A stretch of DNA of 64,000 nucleotides from Serratia grimesii NBRC 13537 (GTDB taxonomy: Bacteria > Pseudomonadota > Gammaproteobacteria > Enterobacterales > Enterobacteriaceae), in assembly GCF_001590905.1 (NCBI RefSeq), contig NZ_BCTT01000006.1:124001-188000 (forward strand), in the 5' to 3' direction. The notes below the pieces were generated by a model that worked only from the letters and a program-made list of their open reading frames with translations, did no database searches and had not been told where the DNA came from. Positions 51,813 to 60,898 of the stretch are shown piece by piece. A program made the position numbers and the translations under genes. Each line of letters starts with the position of its first letter. The first letter of the stretch is position 1.

Positions 51813-52697
51813 TTATGCTTTACCCGCCACCAGAGCCGTAAGGGCGTCGTGGTTCGGCAGGATATCGTCCCGATCGGTACTCAGGCTGAGTGAACGGAAG
51901 GCGGCGTCCTCCTCCATTCGTGCCGTGACTACCTGTTGGGCCAAATAGACCGCGTCACTGCCCAGTAGCAGGCGCAGCGGCGGTTCCTTCATCGACGCCA
52001 GTTGCAAAATGACTTGCGCGGCCTTGGCTGGATCGCCGGGTTGATGACCATTATGTTGCTGCAGGTACTCCAGCATTGGGGTAAAGAGCGGTTGGTAAGC
52101 GGTACCGATTGGCGCGATGCTCATCGACGAACCAGCCCAATCGGTGCGAAAACCACCGGGTTCCACCATCGTTACCTTTACACCAAATGGCGCAATCTCT
52201 TTGGCCAGGGATTCGGAAAAGCCTTCAACAGCCCACTTGGCGGTATGGTAGGCGCTGAGTCCCGGCATACCGAGGCGTGCACCGATGGTGGAAATCTGAA
52301 TGATATGACCGCTACCTTGCTGGCGCAGTACCGGTAGGGCAGCACGGGTAACGTTGAATACACCGTAGAAATTGGTGTCGACCTGAGCGCGAAAATCGGC
52401 GTCGTCAGCTTCCTCAACGGGGGCAATATTGCCATAACCTGCATTGTTGACCAGCACATCGAGCCGCCCGAAACGTTCCACGGCGATGTGTACTGCACGT
52501 TTTGCCGCTGCTGCATCGGTCACGTCCAGAGCGACAGTAACCACCTGTTCGCCGTAGCGATCCACCAGTGGTTGCAGTTGCTGCGGCTGGCGTGCAGTGG
52601 CGATCAGACGATGTCCTGCGGCCAGTACCGCTTGGGCCAGTTGCTGACCCAGACCGCGTGAACTGCCGGTAATGAGCCATACCTGAGACTGAGACAT
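51813..52697 (-). CDS. Short-chain dehydrogenase/reductase
   Basis: A 294-residue classical SDR. It has the cofactor loop TGSSRGLGQQLAQA at about 10, DVLVNNAGYGNIA near 82, catalytic Ser in IIQISTIGARLG, and Tyr/Lys in SAYHTAKWAVEGFSESLA (about 155). The length and the VEPGGFRTDWAGSSM region match the oxidoreductase/SDR group acting on small alcohols or ketones; the substrate is unknown. First gene of the operon with the AraC regulator nine bases downstream. Confidence 0.92.
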   Translation of the reverse strand: MSQSQVWLITGSSRGLGQQLAQAVLAAGHRLIATARQPQQLQPLVDRYGEQVVTVALDVTDAAAAKRAVHIAVERFGRLDVLVNNAGYGNIAPVEEADDADFRAQVDTNFYGVFNVTRAALPVLRQQGSGHIIQISTIGARLGMPGLSAYHTAKWAVEGFSESLAKEIAPFGVKVTMVEPGGFRTDWAGSSMSIAPIGTAYQPLFTPMLEYLQQHNGHQPGDPAKAAQVILQLASMKEPPLRLLLGSDAVYLAQQVVTARMEEDAAFRSLSLSTDRDDILPNHDALTALVAGKA

Positions 52698-52780
52698 AAC
52701 AACCTTCCTTACCTGCTTGTGGGGTGAGGTTTCACTTTAGAAGGTTAAATAACGCGACGATAATCCGATGGCGACATAGT

Positions 52781-54235
52781 TTAATCCGATCGCGCCAATG
52801 TGCTTTCAAGCACTGGAGAAGTTGCCAACATCAGTTTTTGGATGGTGGCACCTACCCGTTGTACGGCGTGTTCAATCTCTGCCGTCAGTTTGGGCGCGTA
52901 ATTGATACGCAGACAGTTGCGATATTTGCCAGAGGCAGAAAAAATACTGCCGACGGCGATCTGCACGCCCTGCTGCTCCAGATAACGGTTCAGACGCAGG
53001 GTATCAAAGTCTTCATCCAATTCGATCCACAACATAAAGCCACCGCGCGGCTGGCTGACGCGGGTTCCGGGTGGGAAATACGTCATAATCCAAGCGGTCA
53101 TGACGTCGCGGTTTTGCTGATAACGTACGCGCATACGCCGCATGTGCTGCAAATAGTGTCCATGACGGATAAAGTCGGCAATCGCCAACTGAGGCTGAGT
53201 GGCGGTGGAGCCGGTGCCAATGTATTTCAGGTGCAGCACGCGCTCCAGATAACGTCCGGGAGCAATCCAACCGATGCGCAGACCCGGTGCCAGGGTTTTT
53301 GAGAACGAGCTGCACAGCAGCACCCGATCGTCTTCATCAAAGGACTTTAGGCTGGGAGGGCGTGGGTACTGATAGGCGAGGTCGCCGTACACGTCATCTT
53401 CAATAATCGTCACATCATAACGCTGCGCCAGCGACAGTAAACGCTGCTTACGTGCCTCCGGCATGATGTAACCCAACGGGTTATTGCAGTTCGGTGTTAA
53501 TAGAATGGCTTTGACTGGCCACTGTTCCAACGCTAGTTCCAACGCCTCCAGACTGATGCCCGTCAGTGGATCGGTGGGGATTTCCAGCGCCTTCATGCCC
53601 AACCCTTTCAGCGTTTGCATGGTGCCATGGAAGCAGGGGGAATCAACTGCCACAATCTCCCCTGGCTGGCACACGGCGCGTAAACCGGTGGAGAGAGCTT
53701 CGTGGCAACCGGTGGTTATTACCAACTGATCGGGGCTGATCTGACAGCCGGAATCCAGCAGCAGACGGGCAATTTGTTCGCGTAATCCCAGCACACCCTG
53801 AATACTGTCGTAGAGTAGGCTGCGCAGATCACCGTGACGGCCCATGTGCCCCAGGGCTTTTATCAAGGGTTTCAGCGTCGGTTCACTGATATCCGGCATG
53901 CCGCGTCCGAGTTGTATGAGATCTTCACGTGGCTTATGACGGATCAGTTCCAGCACCTGTTCCCATTGCGAAATATCCACGGGACGCTGCACCGGACGAG
54001 TGACGGCGGGCAGTTCGGCTAATGTGCGACGCCCGCGTACAAAATAACCCGACTTCGGCCGCGCCTCCACCAGTTGACTCTCTTCCAACAGGCGATAGGC
54101 CTGTTGCACTGTACTGATGCTGACGCCGTGTTCCTGGCTCAGTGTGCGGACCGAGGGCAAGCGATCTCCCGTCGGATAAAGGCCCTGTTCAATGCGTTGG
54201 CTGAGGATCGCGGCCAGTGTGGCGTAGCGTGTCAT
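52781..54235 (-). CDS. MocR-type PLP-dependent regulator (GntR HTH plus aminotransferase domain)
   Basis: A 484-residue fusion. An N-terminal GntR winged helix (about 1-70, GDRLPSVRTLSQEHGVSIST) is joined to a fold-type I aminotransferase domain (about 115-465). The PLP lysine is in CSSFSKTLAPGLRIGW, the NCNNPLGYIMP and DDVYGDLAY segments bind cofactor, and an arginine near LRINYAP contacts substrate carboxylate. MocR proteins usually regulate divergent genes using PLP or an amino acid as signal. Here the divergent pair is DUF1127-GST, the likely target (inference). Confidence 0.92.
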   Translation of the reverse strand: MTRYATLAAILSQRIEQGLYPTGDRLPSVRTLSQEHGVSISTVQQAYRLLEESQLVEARPKSGYFVRGRRTLAELPAVTRPVQRPVDISQWEQVLELIRHKPREDLIQLGRGMPDISEPTLKPLIKALGHMGRHGDLRSLLYDSIQGVLGLREQIARLLLDSGCQISPDQLVITTGCHEALSTGLRAVCQPGEIVAVDSPCFHGTMQTLKGLGMKALEIPTDPLTGISLEALELALEQWPVKAILLTPNCNNPLGYIMPEARKQRLLSLAQRYDVTIIEDDVYGDLAYQYPRPPSLKSFDEDDRVLLCSSFSKTLAPGLRIGWIAPGRYLERVLHLKYIGTGSTATQPQLAIADFIRHGHYLQHMRRMRVRYQQNRDVMTAWIMTYFPPGTRVSQPRGGFMLWIELDEDFDTLRLNRYLEQQGVQIAVGSIFSASGKYRNCLRINYAPKLTAEIEHAVQRVGATIQKLMLATSPVLESTLARSD

Positions 54236-54409
54236 ACAGATGCCTAAAATGAGAGTGGATGAGAAAAAACCGGTACAGATGAAGTTAAATTAGACCATTC
54301 AGACAGACAGAGACAGCTTTTGTATGGAAAAAATACCGCGGGCTTGAATCTGTATTGTTTTCTCCACGCCCAGCATCATGACTCCAGAGCAAACACGAAG
54401 GAGAATATG

Positions 54410-54598
54410 ATGACGAGCTTGTCTGTCGACACTATGCCAACCCACTCCCAACCACCTTTTTCCCGCTGGCGTCTGTATCTGCAACGCTATCGTACACGCC
54501 AGGCGTTATTGCTGTTGGACGACGTACAGTTAGCGGATATCGGCCTGACACGTGCCGCAGCATGGCGAGAAGGCTGTAAGCCTTTTTGGCGGCGTTAG
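54410..54598 (+). CDS. DUF1127 small protein
   Basis: A 62-residue protein with the C-terminal DUF1127 motif of about 40 residues: RWRLYLQRYRTRQALLLLDD, VQLADIGLTRAAAWREG and the basic end KPFWRR. In other proteobacteria such proteins bind RNA or affect phosphate and RNA metabolism. ATG 54410 is preferred because AAGGAG (54398-54403) is six bases away; ATG 54407 also exists. The stop is followed immediately by the GTG of the GST gene. Confidence 0.85.
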   Translation: MTSLSVDTMPTHSQPPFSRWRLYLQRYRTRQALLLLDDVQLADIGLTRAAAWREGCKPFWRR

Positions 54599-55222
54599 GT
54601 GCTGAAACTGCTGGGCAAGGCCTCATCGATTAACGTTCGTAAGGTGCTATGGACCTGTCATGAACTGGCGTTACCTTTAATCCGGGAAGAGTGGGGAAGT
54701 GGGTTCCGTTCAACTCAGGAACCCGAGTTTCTTGCACTGAACCCTAATGGGTTGGTGCCCGTGCTGATCGACGGTGAGCAGGTGCTGTGGGAATCCAACA
54801 CGGTTTGCCGTTACCTGGTGGGGCGAGAAGGGCGTCAGGATTTGTTGCCAGCGGCACCTGGCGCACGTGCGGCAGTAGAAATGTGGATGGATTGGCAGGC
54901 TACGGATCTCAACAATGCGTGGCGTTATGTGTTTATGTCGCGGGTGCGCCAAGATCCTGCGTATCAGGATGTCGGTCACCTTGCCGCTGCCGAGCGAGAG
55001 TGGAACCGGCTAATGGGTCTGCTGGAGCAACACCTGTCGCACGGTCGCCTTTATGCAGCCGGAGACGTTTTCACCTTGGCGGACATTGTGTTGGGGCTGT
55101 CTTTGAACCGTTGGTTGATGACGCCGTTTTCACGGCCGAGCTACCCCGCGTTGAACCACTATTTTCAACGTTTACAGCAGCGGCCTGGTTTTTTGCTGCA
55201 CGGTGCCAACGGATTGCCCTAA
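54599..55222 (+). CDS. Glutathione S-transferase family protein
   Basis: A 207-residue GST: thioredoxin-fold N-terminal domain (about 1-78) with SSINVRKVLWTCHELALP (serine-type active-site region) and the cis-proline/glutathione contacts NPNGLVPVLIDGEQVLWESN, then an all-helical C-terminal domain (FTLADIVLGLSLNRW). The start is GTG 54599, directly after the DUF1127 stop with no gap, so translation must be coupled by termination-reinitiation. Substrate is unknown. Confidence 0.9.
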   Translation: MLKLLGKASSINVRKVLWTCHELALPLIREEWGSGFRSTQEPEFLALNPNGLVPVLIDGEQVLWESNTVCRYLVGREGRQDLLPAAPGARAAVEMWMDWQATDLNNAWRYVFMSRVRQDPAYQDVGHLAAAEREWNRLMGLLEQHLSHGRLYAAGDVFTLADIVLGLSLNRWLMTPFSRPSYPALNHYFQRLQQRPGFLLHGANGLP

Positions 55223-55250
55223 TATGGAATGAAAAGTTCATTTTGATAAG

Positions 55251-55278
55251 CCGGGTTAGCTTATGCTTGCCCGGTTTT
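55251..55278 (+). terminator. Terminator after the GST gene
   Basis: CCGGG (55251-55255) pairs with CCCGG (55270-55274), flanked by AAG/TTTT and followed by TTTTCC. The stem is short but placed 28 bases after the GST stop. Confidence 0.5.
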
Positions 55279-55446
55279 CCGTTGTTTCATTCAAGCCTAC
55301 AGTGTTTTATGAACGACATCACGATTATCATTTTTATTTTACCTCTCGCTTGTTATTGAAATTTATATTCCATATAAACACGTATCAGATGGTGTATTTC
55401 ATTGTGTGCGCCGTCATGTTATGGCTATGGATCATGGGAGAGGGTG

Positions 55447-56577
55447 ATGAAACAGGTACGCGTTGGGTTAATTGGCACTGGCTATATTGGGCGCTGCCAC
55501 GCTATTGCTTATGCGCAGGCGGCGACGGTATTTCCACTGAAAGGCGAACTGGTGCTGGAAATGCTGGCTGAGGTCACACCAGAATTGGCACAGCAGCGCG
55601 CTGCGGAATTTGGTTTCTCACGCTCGACCGGCGACTGGCGACAGCTGGTGGCGGACCCGTCGATTGATGTGGTGGACATTTGCGCCCCTAACTTCCTGCA
55701 CAAAGAGATGGCGCTGGAGGCGATCCGCCATGGCAAGCACGTCTATTCTGAAAAACCATTGGCACTGGATGCCGCTGATGCCGCCGAAATGGTGCAAGCT
55801 GCTCGTGCCAAAGGCGTAAAAACGTTGGTGGGTTTTAACTACATGAAGAACCCGACCAGCCAATTGGCACGAGAAATTATTGCCAGCGGTGAAATCGGCG
55901 ACGTGGTGCATTTTTATGGCACCCATAACGAAGATTATCTGGCCGATCCACGTACGCCGATCGACTGGCACTGCCGCAAGGCCACTGCCGGGTTGGGTGC
56001 GCTGGGGGATTTGGCGGCGCACATCGTTAATATGGCGCATTATCTGGTGGGCGACATCGTGGCGGTTTCCGGTGATATGCAGACTATTATCAAGCAGCGT
56101 CCTGATGCGAAAACCCCTGCGCTAATGCACCCAGTGGAAAACGAGGATCAGGCCAGTGCATTGGTGCGTTTTGCCAGCGGTGCGATGGGCACGATCGAAA
56201 CCTCGCGCATAGCCTGCGGACGTAAGATGGGGCTAACCTATGTGGTGACCGGTACCAAAGGGACGCTGAGTTACACTCAGGAACGAATGGCGGAATTGAA
56301 GCTATATCGTCACGATGAACCTGCGGAGCGCCAGGGGTTTAAAACATTACTGGTGGGGCCTAAGCACCCGGATTATGCCGCCTTCTGCATTAGCGCCGGA
56401 CACGGCATCGGCTTTAACGATCAAAAAACGGTCGAGATCCGCGATTTGGTGAATGGTATTGCCGCGGGCGATCCTATGTGGCCAGACTTTGAAGAAGGGT
56501 GGAAAGTCTCCTGCGTGTTAGATGCGATAGCCGCTTCCGCTGAACAGCGTCGCTGGCTGGACATCAACCGCGACTGA
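55447..56577 (+). CDS. Gfo/Idh/MocA family oxidoreductase
   Basis: A 376-residue NAD(P)-dependent dehydrogenase. The N-terminal Rossmann domain (VRVGLIGTGYIGRCHAIAYA, GxGxxG) includes the family EKP motif in HVYSEKPLALD at about residue 100. The C-terminal alpha/beta domain follows (GALGDLAAHIVNMAHYLVGD, where the histidine is catalytic in relatives). Such enzymes oxidise or reduce sugars, inositols or sugar acids; no sugar transporter is adjacent to fix the substrate. ATG 55447 has GAGAGGG upstream; a longer in-frame start at 55402 lacks one. It is ended by the terminator at 56586. Confidence 0.9.
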   Translation: MKQVRVGLIGTGYIGRCHAIAYAQAATVFPLKGELVLEMLAEVTPELAQQRAAEFGFSRSTGDWRQLVADPSIDVVDICAPNFLHKEMALEAIRHGKHVYSEKPLALDAADAAEMVQAARAKGVKTLVGFNYMKNPTSQLAREIIASGEIGDVVHFYGTHNEDYLADPRTPIDWHCRKATAGLGALGDLAAHIVNMAHYLVGDIVAVSGDMQTIIKQRPDAKTPALMHPVENEDQASALVRFASGAMGTIETSRIACGRKMGLTYVVTGTKGTLSYTQERMAELKLYRHDEPAERQGFKTLLVGPKHPDYAAFCISAGHGIGFNDQKTVEIRDLVNGIAAGDPMWPDFEEGWKVSCVLDAIAASAEQRRWLDINRD

Positions 56578-56585
56578 TTGCTGGG

Positions 56586-56620
56586 CTCTGACGCTCTCAA
56601 GTTAAGAGCGTCAGAGTTTA
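56586..56620 (+). terminator. Strong hairpin terminator
   Basis: Perfect 12-bp stem CTCTGACGCTCT (56586-56597) with AGAGCGTCAGAG (56605-56616), 7-base loop, then TTTAT. It lies eight bases after the oxidoreductase stop. Confidence 0.75.
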
Positions 56621-56640
56621 TGAGGTTACTTTGTTAACTA

Positions 56641-56673
56641 GCTAGCAACTTAATAAGTTATTAAGTTACTAGC
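56641..56673. repeat. 33-base palindrome between convergent genes
   Basis: AACTTAATAA-G-TTATTAAGTT is a perfect palindrome (56647-56667), extended outward by GCTAG/CTAGC with one mismatch. It lies nine bases beyond the amidohydrolase stop, so it could be a weak AT-rich terminator. It resembles an operator more than a usual terminator because it lacks a GC stem and T-run. Confidence 0.6.
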
Positions 56674-56681
56674 TTGCTGAC

Positions 56682-58553
56682 TTAAAAAGCAAAGCACGAG
56701 CAACCAAGCGCCCCCCAGAAGGCATTTTCGTCTGAAATTGGAATGCTGGAACGGCGAGCCACGTCATGCTGATGCGAGTGCACGCCGCATGGGCCACAGC
56801 ATTGATGCGTCTGGTTCAACACGCCAACTCGGGTTGTCGCGGACGGTGGCGCAGAACGATAATGCCCTGGTACCTGAGTCACCGGTGACCAGTCCGGTAA
56901 CACGGGTAGTGCCGGCGGTGCTAACGGTGAGAAGCTGCCGGCGGCATAAACCACTTTGCCGTCTACCACGGTCATTACCGACTCAATCCCTTTGATGAGT
57001 TCTTCCGGCACGCTGAAGTAGTCTTGTGACAGCACGGCCAAGTCCGCCAATTGCCCAACCTTAATCTGGCCTTTTTTACCCTGTTCGGTAGAGAACCAGG
57101 CGCTACCTTGGGTCCACAGCATGAGTGCCGTCTCACGATCCAGTCGTGCATTATCGTCGTACATCGCCATACCGCCGACAGTGCGGCCAGATACCAGCCA
57201 GTACAGTGCGGTCCAAGGGTTATAGCTGGCTACGCGGGTGGCGTCGGTACCCAGCCCAACCGGCAGCTCGGCCGCCAGCATTTTCGCCACTGGCGGCGTT
57301 TGTTTGGTCGCCTCTTTGCCGTAGCGTTCGGCAAAATACTCCCCCTGGAATGCCATACGATGCTGCACCGCGATACCACCACCCAGCGCTTTTACCCGCT
57401 CAATGTTGCGATCAGAAATGGTTTCCGCATGATCGAAGAACCAGTGCAGGCCGTTGAATGGAATATCGCGGTTCACTTTTTCGAACACATCCAGCATGCG
57501 GCTAATGGATTCGTCATACGTGGCATGCAGGCGGAACGGCCAGCGGTGTTCAGCCAGGTGTCGTACTACGCGTTCCAGCTCATCCTCGGTGCCAGCCGGC
57601 AGATCAGGGCGTGGCTGCAAGAAGTCCTCGAAGTCGGCAGCGGAGAATACCAGCATCTCGCCGGCACCGTTATGGCGGTAAAAGTCAGTGCCCTGGCCCG
57701 GTTTCAGCATGTCGGTCCACAGCTCAAAGTCTTCCAACTCCTGCTTTGGTCGTTGGGTGAACAGGTTATAAGCAATACGGATGGTTAACTGTTTCTTCTC
57801 ATGCAGTTCGGCGATCACCTGATAGTCATCAGGGTAGTTCTGGAAGCCACCGCCGGCGTCAATGGCGCTGGTCAAGCCAAGCCGATTCAGTTCGCGCATA
57901 AACTGGCGGGTTGAGTTGACCTGTTGTTCCAGCGGCAGTTTCGGCCCTTTCGCCAAGGTTGCGTACAGAATCATCGCATTGGGCTTGGCAATCAGCATGC
58001 CGGTTGGGTTGCCGTTACTGTCGCGCTGAATCTCGCCGCCCGGCGGATTCGGTGTGTCCTTGGTGTAGCCAACCACTTTCAAGGCGGCACGGTTGAGCAG
58101 GGCACGGTCATACAGGTGCAAGATAAACACCGGCGTGTCCGGCGCAGCCTGATTGATCTCGTCCAGTGTTGGCATGCGGCGCTCAGCGAACTGGAACTCA
58201 GTCCAACCGCCGACCACGCGTACCCACTGTGGACTTGGGGTACGCAGCGCTTGTTCTTTCAGCATGCGCAGTGCATCAGCCAGCGAAGGCACGCCTTCCC
58301 AACGCAGCTCCAGATTATAGTTAAGGCCGCCGCGGATCAGGTGCAGGTGCGAGTCGTTGAGGCCGGGCACCGCCGTATGGCCATGCAGGTCAATCACTTG
58401 TGTCTCCGGCCCTGCATGCTGCATGACCTCATTTTCACTGCCGACGGCGAGGAATTTACCGTCGCGGATAGCCACCGCGTGGGCGGTAGGCGCCTCACGG
58501 TCGACAGTGTGGAATTTACCGTTGGTGATAATCAGGGAAGCACTGTTATTCAT
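56682..58553 (-). CDS. Metal-dependent amidohydrolase (YtcJ-like)
   Basis: 623 residues of the amidohydrolase superfamily. The N-terminal beta-sandwich (VDREAPTAHAVAIRDGKFLAV) and the first metal motif VPGLNDSHLHLIRGG (His-x-His) are followed by the TIM-barrel. HATYDESISRML carries a metal or substrate histidine, and DATRVASYNPW near the end carries the catalytic aspartate. The C terminus is unusual: after the normal end near PLPVLPDWSP it continues about 50 residues with CCGPCGVHSHQHD and a final GALGCSCFAF, a Cys/His-rich tail that may bind metal. It is the last gene of the YcaC-like/ABM/amidohydrolase operon, 21 bases behind the ABM gene. Confidence 0.88.
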   Translation of the reverse strand: MNNSASLIITNGKFHTVDREAPTAHAVAIRDGKFLAVGSENEVMQHAGPETQVIDLHGHTAVPGLNDSHLHLIRGGLNYNLELRWEGVPSLADALRMLKEQALRTPSPQWVRVVGGWTEFQFAERRMPTLDEINQAAPDTPVFILHLYDRALLNRAALKVVGYTKDTPNPPGGEIQRDSNGNPTGMLIAKPNAMILYATLAKGPKLPLEQQVNSTRQFMRELNRLGLTSAIDAGGGFQNYPDDYQVIAELHEKKQLTIRIAYNLFTQRPKQELEDFELWTDMLKPGQGTDFYRHNGAGEMLVFSAADFEDFLQPRPDLPAGTEDELERVVRHLAEHRWPFRLHATYDESISRMLDVFEKVNRDIPFNGLHWFFDHAETISDRNIERVKALGGGIAVQHRMAFQGEYFAERYGKEATKQTPPVAKMLAAELPVGLGTDATRVASYNPWTALYWLVSGRTVGGMAMYDDNARLDRETALMLWTQGSAWFSTEQGKKGQIKVGQLADLAVLSQDYFSVPEELIKGIESVMTVVDGKVVYAAGSFSPLAPPALPVLPDWSPVTQVPGHYRSAPPSATTRVGVLNQTHQCCGPCGVHSHQHDVARRSSIPISDENAFWGALGCSCFAF

Positions 58554-58574
58554 AACGTTCTCCGGGCAAGCCGC

Positions 58575-59120
58575 CTAACGACGGGTGAGCCATTGATGAA
58601 ATACGCGAGTTACGATCGGCATCCAGAGGAAAACAACCAGGGCGACTACCGTGGCGTCATTGAGAAAGTGGCCGGTCAGCGTGCCATTCAACTGGGGCAG
58701 CAGCTTGCCCCAAAACCAAGGCACCAGATTGGTGGACGGGAAGATCACCAGCAGAGTGATGAAAAATTGCTTCCATTTGGCCGGTTGGCGTGTGTTAGCG
58801 CTCGGCGGTGTAAACCAAAATTCTGCCCCTGGCCGAATTTCGATGTGGTCGTTCTCCAACAGCAGCGGCGAAACTTCCTCGATATAGCGTTTGCGCAGCG
58901 GTGAGTTAATCCACAGCGATAAATTGTCGAGGTTGTCAAAACGGACCAAGACGGTATAGGCCTGTTCGCTACCGGTGGGGCGGATCACATTGACACCGAG
59001 GTGCCCGGTGAAGGCGGCGGCCTCCGGCATAATGCGTTTCAGCCATGCCTCGTAGGCCTGTTCTTGCCCTGGCGCCAGACGATGAGTGATGACTAACGTG
59101 ACATGCTGCGGGTGAGCCAT
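58575..59120 (-). CDS. Antibiotic-biosynthesis-monooxygenase (ABM) domain membrane protein
   Basis: A 181-residue protein. The N-terminal ferredoxin-like ABM domain (about 1-95: VTLVITHRLAPGQEQAYEAW, HLGVNVIRPTG, YTVLVRFDNLDNLSLWINS) is followed by two hydrophobic helices (about 118-140 and 153-172), so it is a membrane-anchored ABM protein. Such fused proteins are often found beside YcaC-like hydrolases. Function is not established. Start 59120 is chosen because the domain begins there. Confidence 0.85.
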   Translation of the reverse strand: MAHPQHVTLVITHRLAPGQEQAYEAWLKRIMPEAAAFTGHLGVNVIRPTGSEQAYTVLVRFDNLDNLSLWINSPLRKRYIEEVSPLLLENDHIEIRPGAEFWFTPPSANTRQPAKWKQFFITLLVIFPSTNLVPWFWGKLLPQLNGTLTGHFLNDATVVALVVFLWMPIVTRVFHQWLTRR

Positions 59121-59165
59121 AACAACCAACTCCAGAAAATCCCGGCGCACGGCCGGGATGAGGGT

Positions 59166-59810
59166 TTATTTCGCCACGCGCGCCGGAGCGTGATGCACCA
59201 TGGTGTAAGCGTAGTCGACGCCCATGCCGTAGGCGCCGCTGTGTTCGCGTACCAGTGCCATTACAGCGTCGTAAGTCTCTTTGCGCGCCCAGTCACGTTG
59301 ATACTCCAACAGCACTTGCTGCCAGGTTACCGGGATAGCACCGGCCTGTACCATGCGATCAATCGAACGCTCATGCGCATCAACGGATGTCCCGCCGGAC
59401 GTGTCGGTGACGACATACACCTCATAACCGGCTTCGAGTGCCATCAGCGCCGGGAAAGTCAGGCATACCTCGGTCCAGAGCGCAGAAATAACCAGCTTTT
59501 TACGGCCGGTGGCTTCTACGGCTTTCACGAAAGCTGCATCTTCCCAAGAGTTCATGGAGGTACGTTCGATCGGGGTGATTTCAGGATGTACCGCTAAAAG
59601 CTCAGGCCAGATGTAGCCACTGAAACTTTCGGTTTCAACAGAGGTAAAAAGGGTGGGAACATTAAAAATCTTGCCGGCTTTGGCTAAACCAACCACGTTG
59701 TTTTTCAGTTGCTGACGATCAATATTAGCCACGCCAAAAGCCATTTGTGGCTGATGGTCAATGAAAATTAGAGCGGAATTGTCTTTATCAAGTAGTTGAA
59801 ATTTAGACAT
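59166..59810 (-). CDS. YcaC-like isochorismatase-family hydrolase
   Basis: A 214-residue cysteine hydrolase. Catalytic Asp is in SALIFIDHQPQM, and the nucleophilic Cys in LVISALWTEVCLTFPALMAL. RTSMNSWEDAAFVKAVEATG resembles the E. coli YcaC group more than isochorismatases proper. Substrate is unknown. First gene of the minus-strand operon with ABM and amidohydrolase, divergent from the LysR gene at 59952. Confidence 0.9.
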   Translation of the reverse strand: MSKFQLLDKDNSALIFIDHQPQMAFGVANIDRQQLKNNVVGLAKAGKIFNVPTLFTSVETESFSGYIWPELLAVHPEITPIERTSMNSWEDAAFVKAVEATGRKKLVISALWTEVCLTFPALMALEAGYEVYVVTDTSGGTSVDAHERSIDRMVQAGAIPVTWQQVLLEYQRDWARKETYDAVMALVREHSGAYGMGVDYAYTMVHHAPARVAK

Positions 59811-59951
59811 GATTTACCTTCCCAGTGATACTGCGGTTTAACAGAGGATGAATACAACGCCGATGAACCGCATGGTAGGCAGGGGCTGATTTCAAAGATA
59901 GCGCAGAATTTTTGCCGTCTTGTTGAGTTTTTTTATACACGGAGGGAAGCG

Positions 59952-60860
59952 GTGCGATTAAATCTGGAAGCGTTACTGATTTTGGATGCACTTGACCGGC
60001 ATGGTTCCTTTGCGGCAGCGGCCGCAGTGCTGTTCAAAACGCCGTCGGCATTGAGCTATATGGTACAGAAACTGGAGAATGATCTTGATATCACCCTGCT
60101 TGATCGTTCTGGCCATCGGGCAAAGTTTACTGATACCGGCAAACTGATGCTGGAAAAGGGACGGGTGTTGTTGCGCGCGGCACAAGATTTGGAGCAACAG
60201 GCACGTTATGTGGAAAATGGCTGGGAAAGTGAAATTACGCTCGGTATCGATGCTTCTTTTCCATTTGAGCGCTTGTTGCCGCTGATTGAGGAGTTTTATC
60301 AGCAGCATCACCATACGCGCCTTCGCTTTAGTCAGGAAGTGCTGGCGGGGTCCTGGGAGTCGTTGGTTTATGGGTGCGCAGATATTATTGTTGGCGCGAT
60401 TTGTGAACCCCCGTCACGTGTAGGCTATGCTTTTAGTCAGTGGGGACGGTTGGACTACGTCTTTGCGGTGGCGCCACAGCACCCGTTAGCGTTGTTGCCG
60501 GAGCCTTTACCGAAGGCTGAAATCCGTCAGCACAGAGCCGTTGTGGTGCGTGATACCTCGCGCGTGAATACGCCGCAGAATTTGAACATTCTTGAGGAGC
60601 AAGATCAGCTGACGGTCTTTGGTTTCGATGCCAAATTGCGGGCGCAGCTTAGCGGCCTGGGCTGCGGTTATCTACCGCGTTATCTGGCGGAGCCCTACCT
60701 GAAAAGCGGTGAGTTGGTGGCGAAAAGCGTTGAATCTGAACACTGCAGCGACGTTGCCTATTTTGGTTGGCGAGAGAGCGCAACCGGTCTGGCGGTAAAA
60801 TGGTGGCGTGAACGGTTACAGCAGTATGCCGATGCTGGGAGCATATACCCGGAAAACTGA
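59952..60860 (+). CDS. LysR-family transcriptional regulator
   Basis: 302 residues: N-terminal helix-turn-helix (LLILDALDRHGSFAAAAAVL, then PSALSYMVQKLENDL) and a LysR effector domain from about 90 (ITLGIDASFPFERLLPLI). It starts at GTG 59952 with GGAGGG five bases upstream. It is divergent from the YcaC-like hydrolase operon, its probable target, across about 140 bases. Confidence 0.9.
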   Translation: MRLNLEALLILDALDRHGSFAAAAAVLFKTPSALSYMVQKLENDLDITLLDRSGHRAKFTDTGKLMLEKGRVLLRAAQDLEQQARYVENGWESEITLGIDASFPFERLLPLIEEFYQQHHHTRLRFSQEVLAGSWESLVYGCADIIVGAICEPPSRVGYAFSQWGRLDYVFAVAPQHPLALLPEPLPKAEIRQHRAVVVRDTSRVNTPQNLNILEEQDQLTVFGFDAKLRAQLSGLGCGYLPRYLAEPYLKSGELVAKSVESEHCSDVAYFGWRESATGLAVKWWRERLQQYADAGSIYPEN

Positions 60861-60898
60861 TTATTCACCTTTGGGTGATCGGACAAGGATGCAGACAG

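Noticed and set aside
56621-56680. Attachment site or insertion-sequence end at the AT-rich palindrome
   Set aside because: No integrase, transposase, tRNA gene or direct repeats accompany it.
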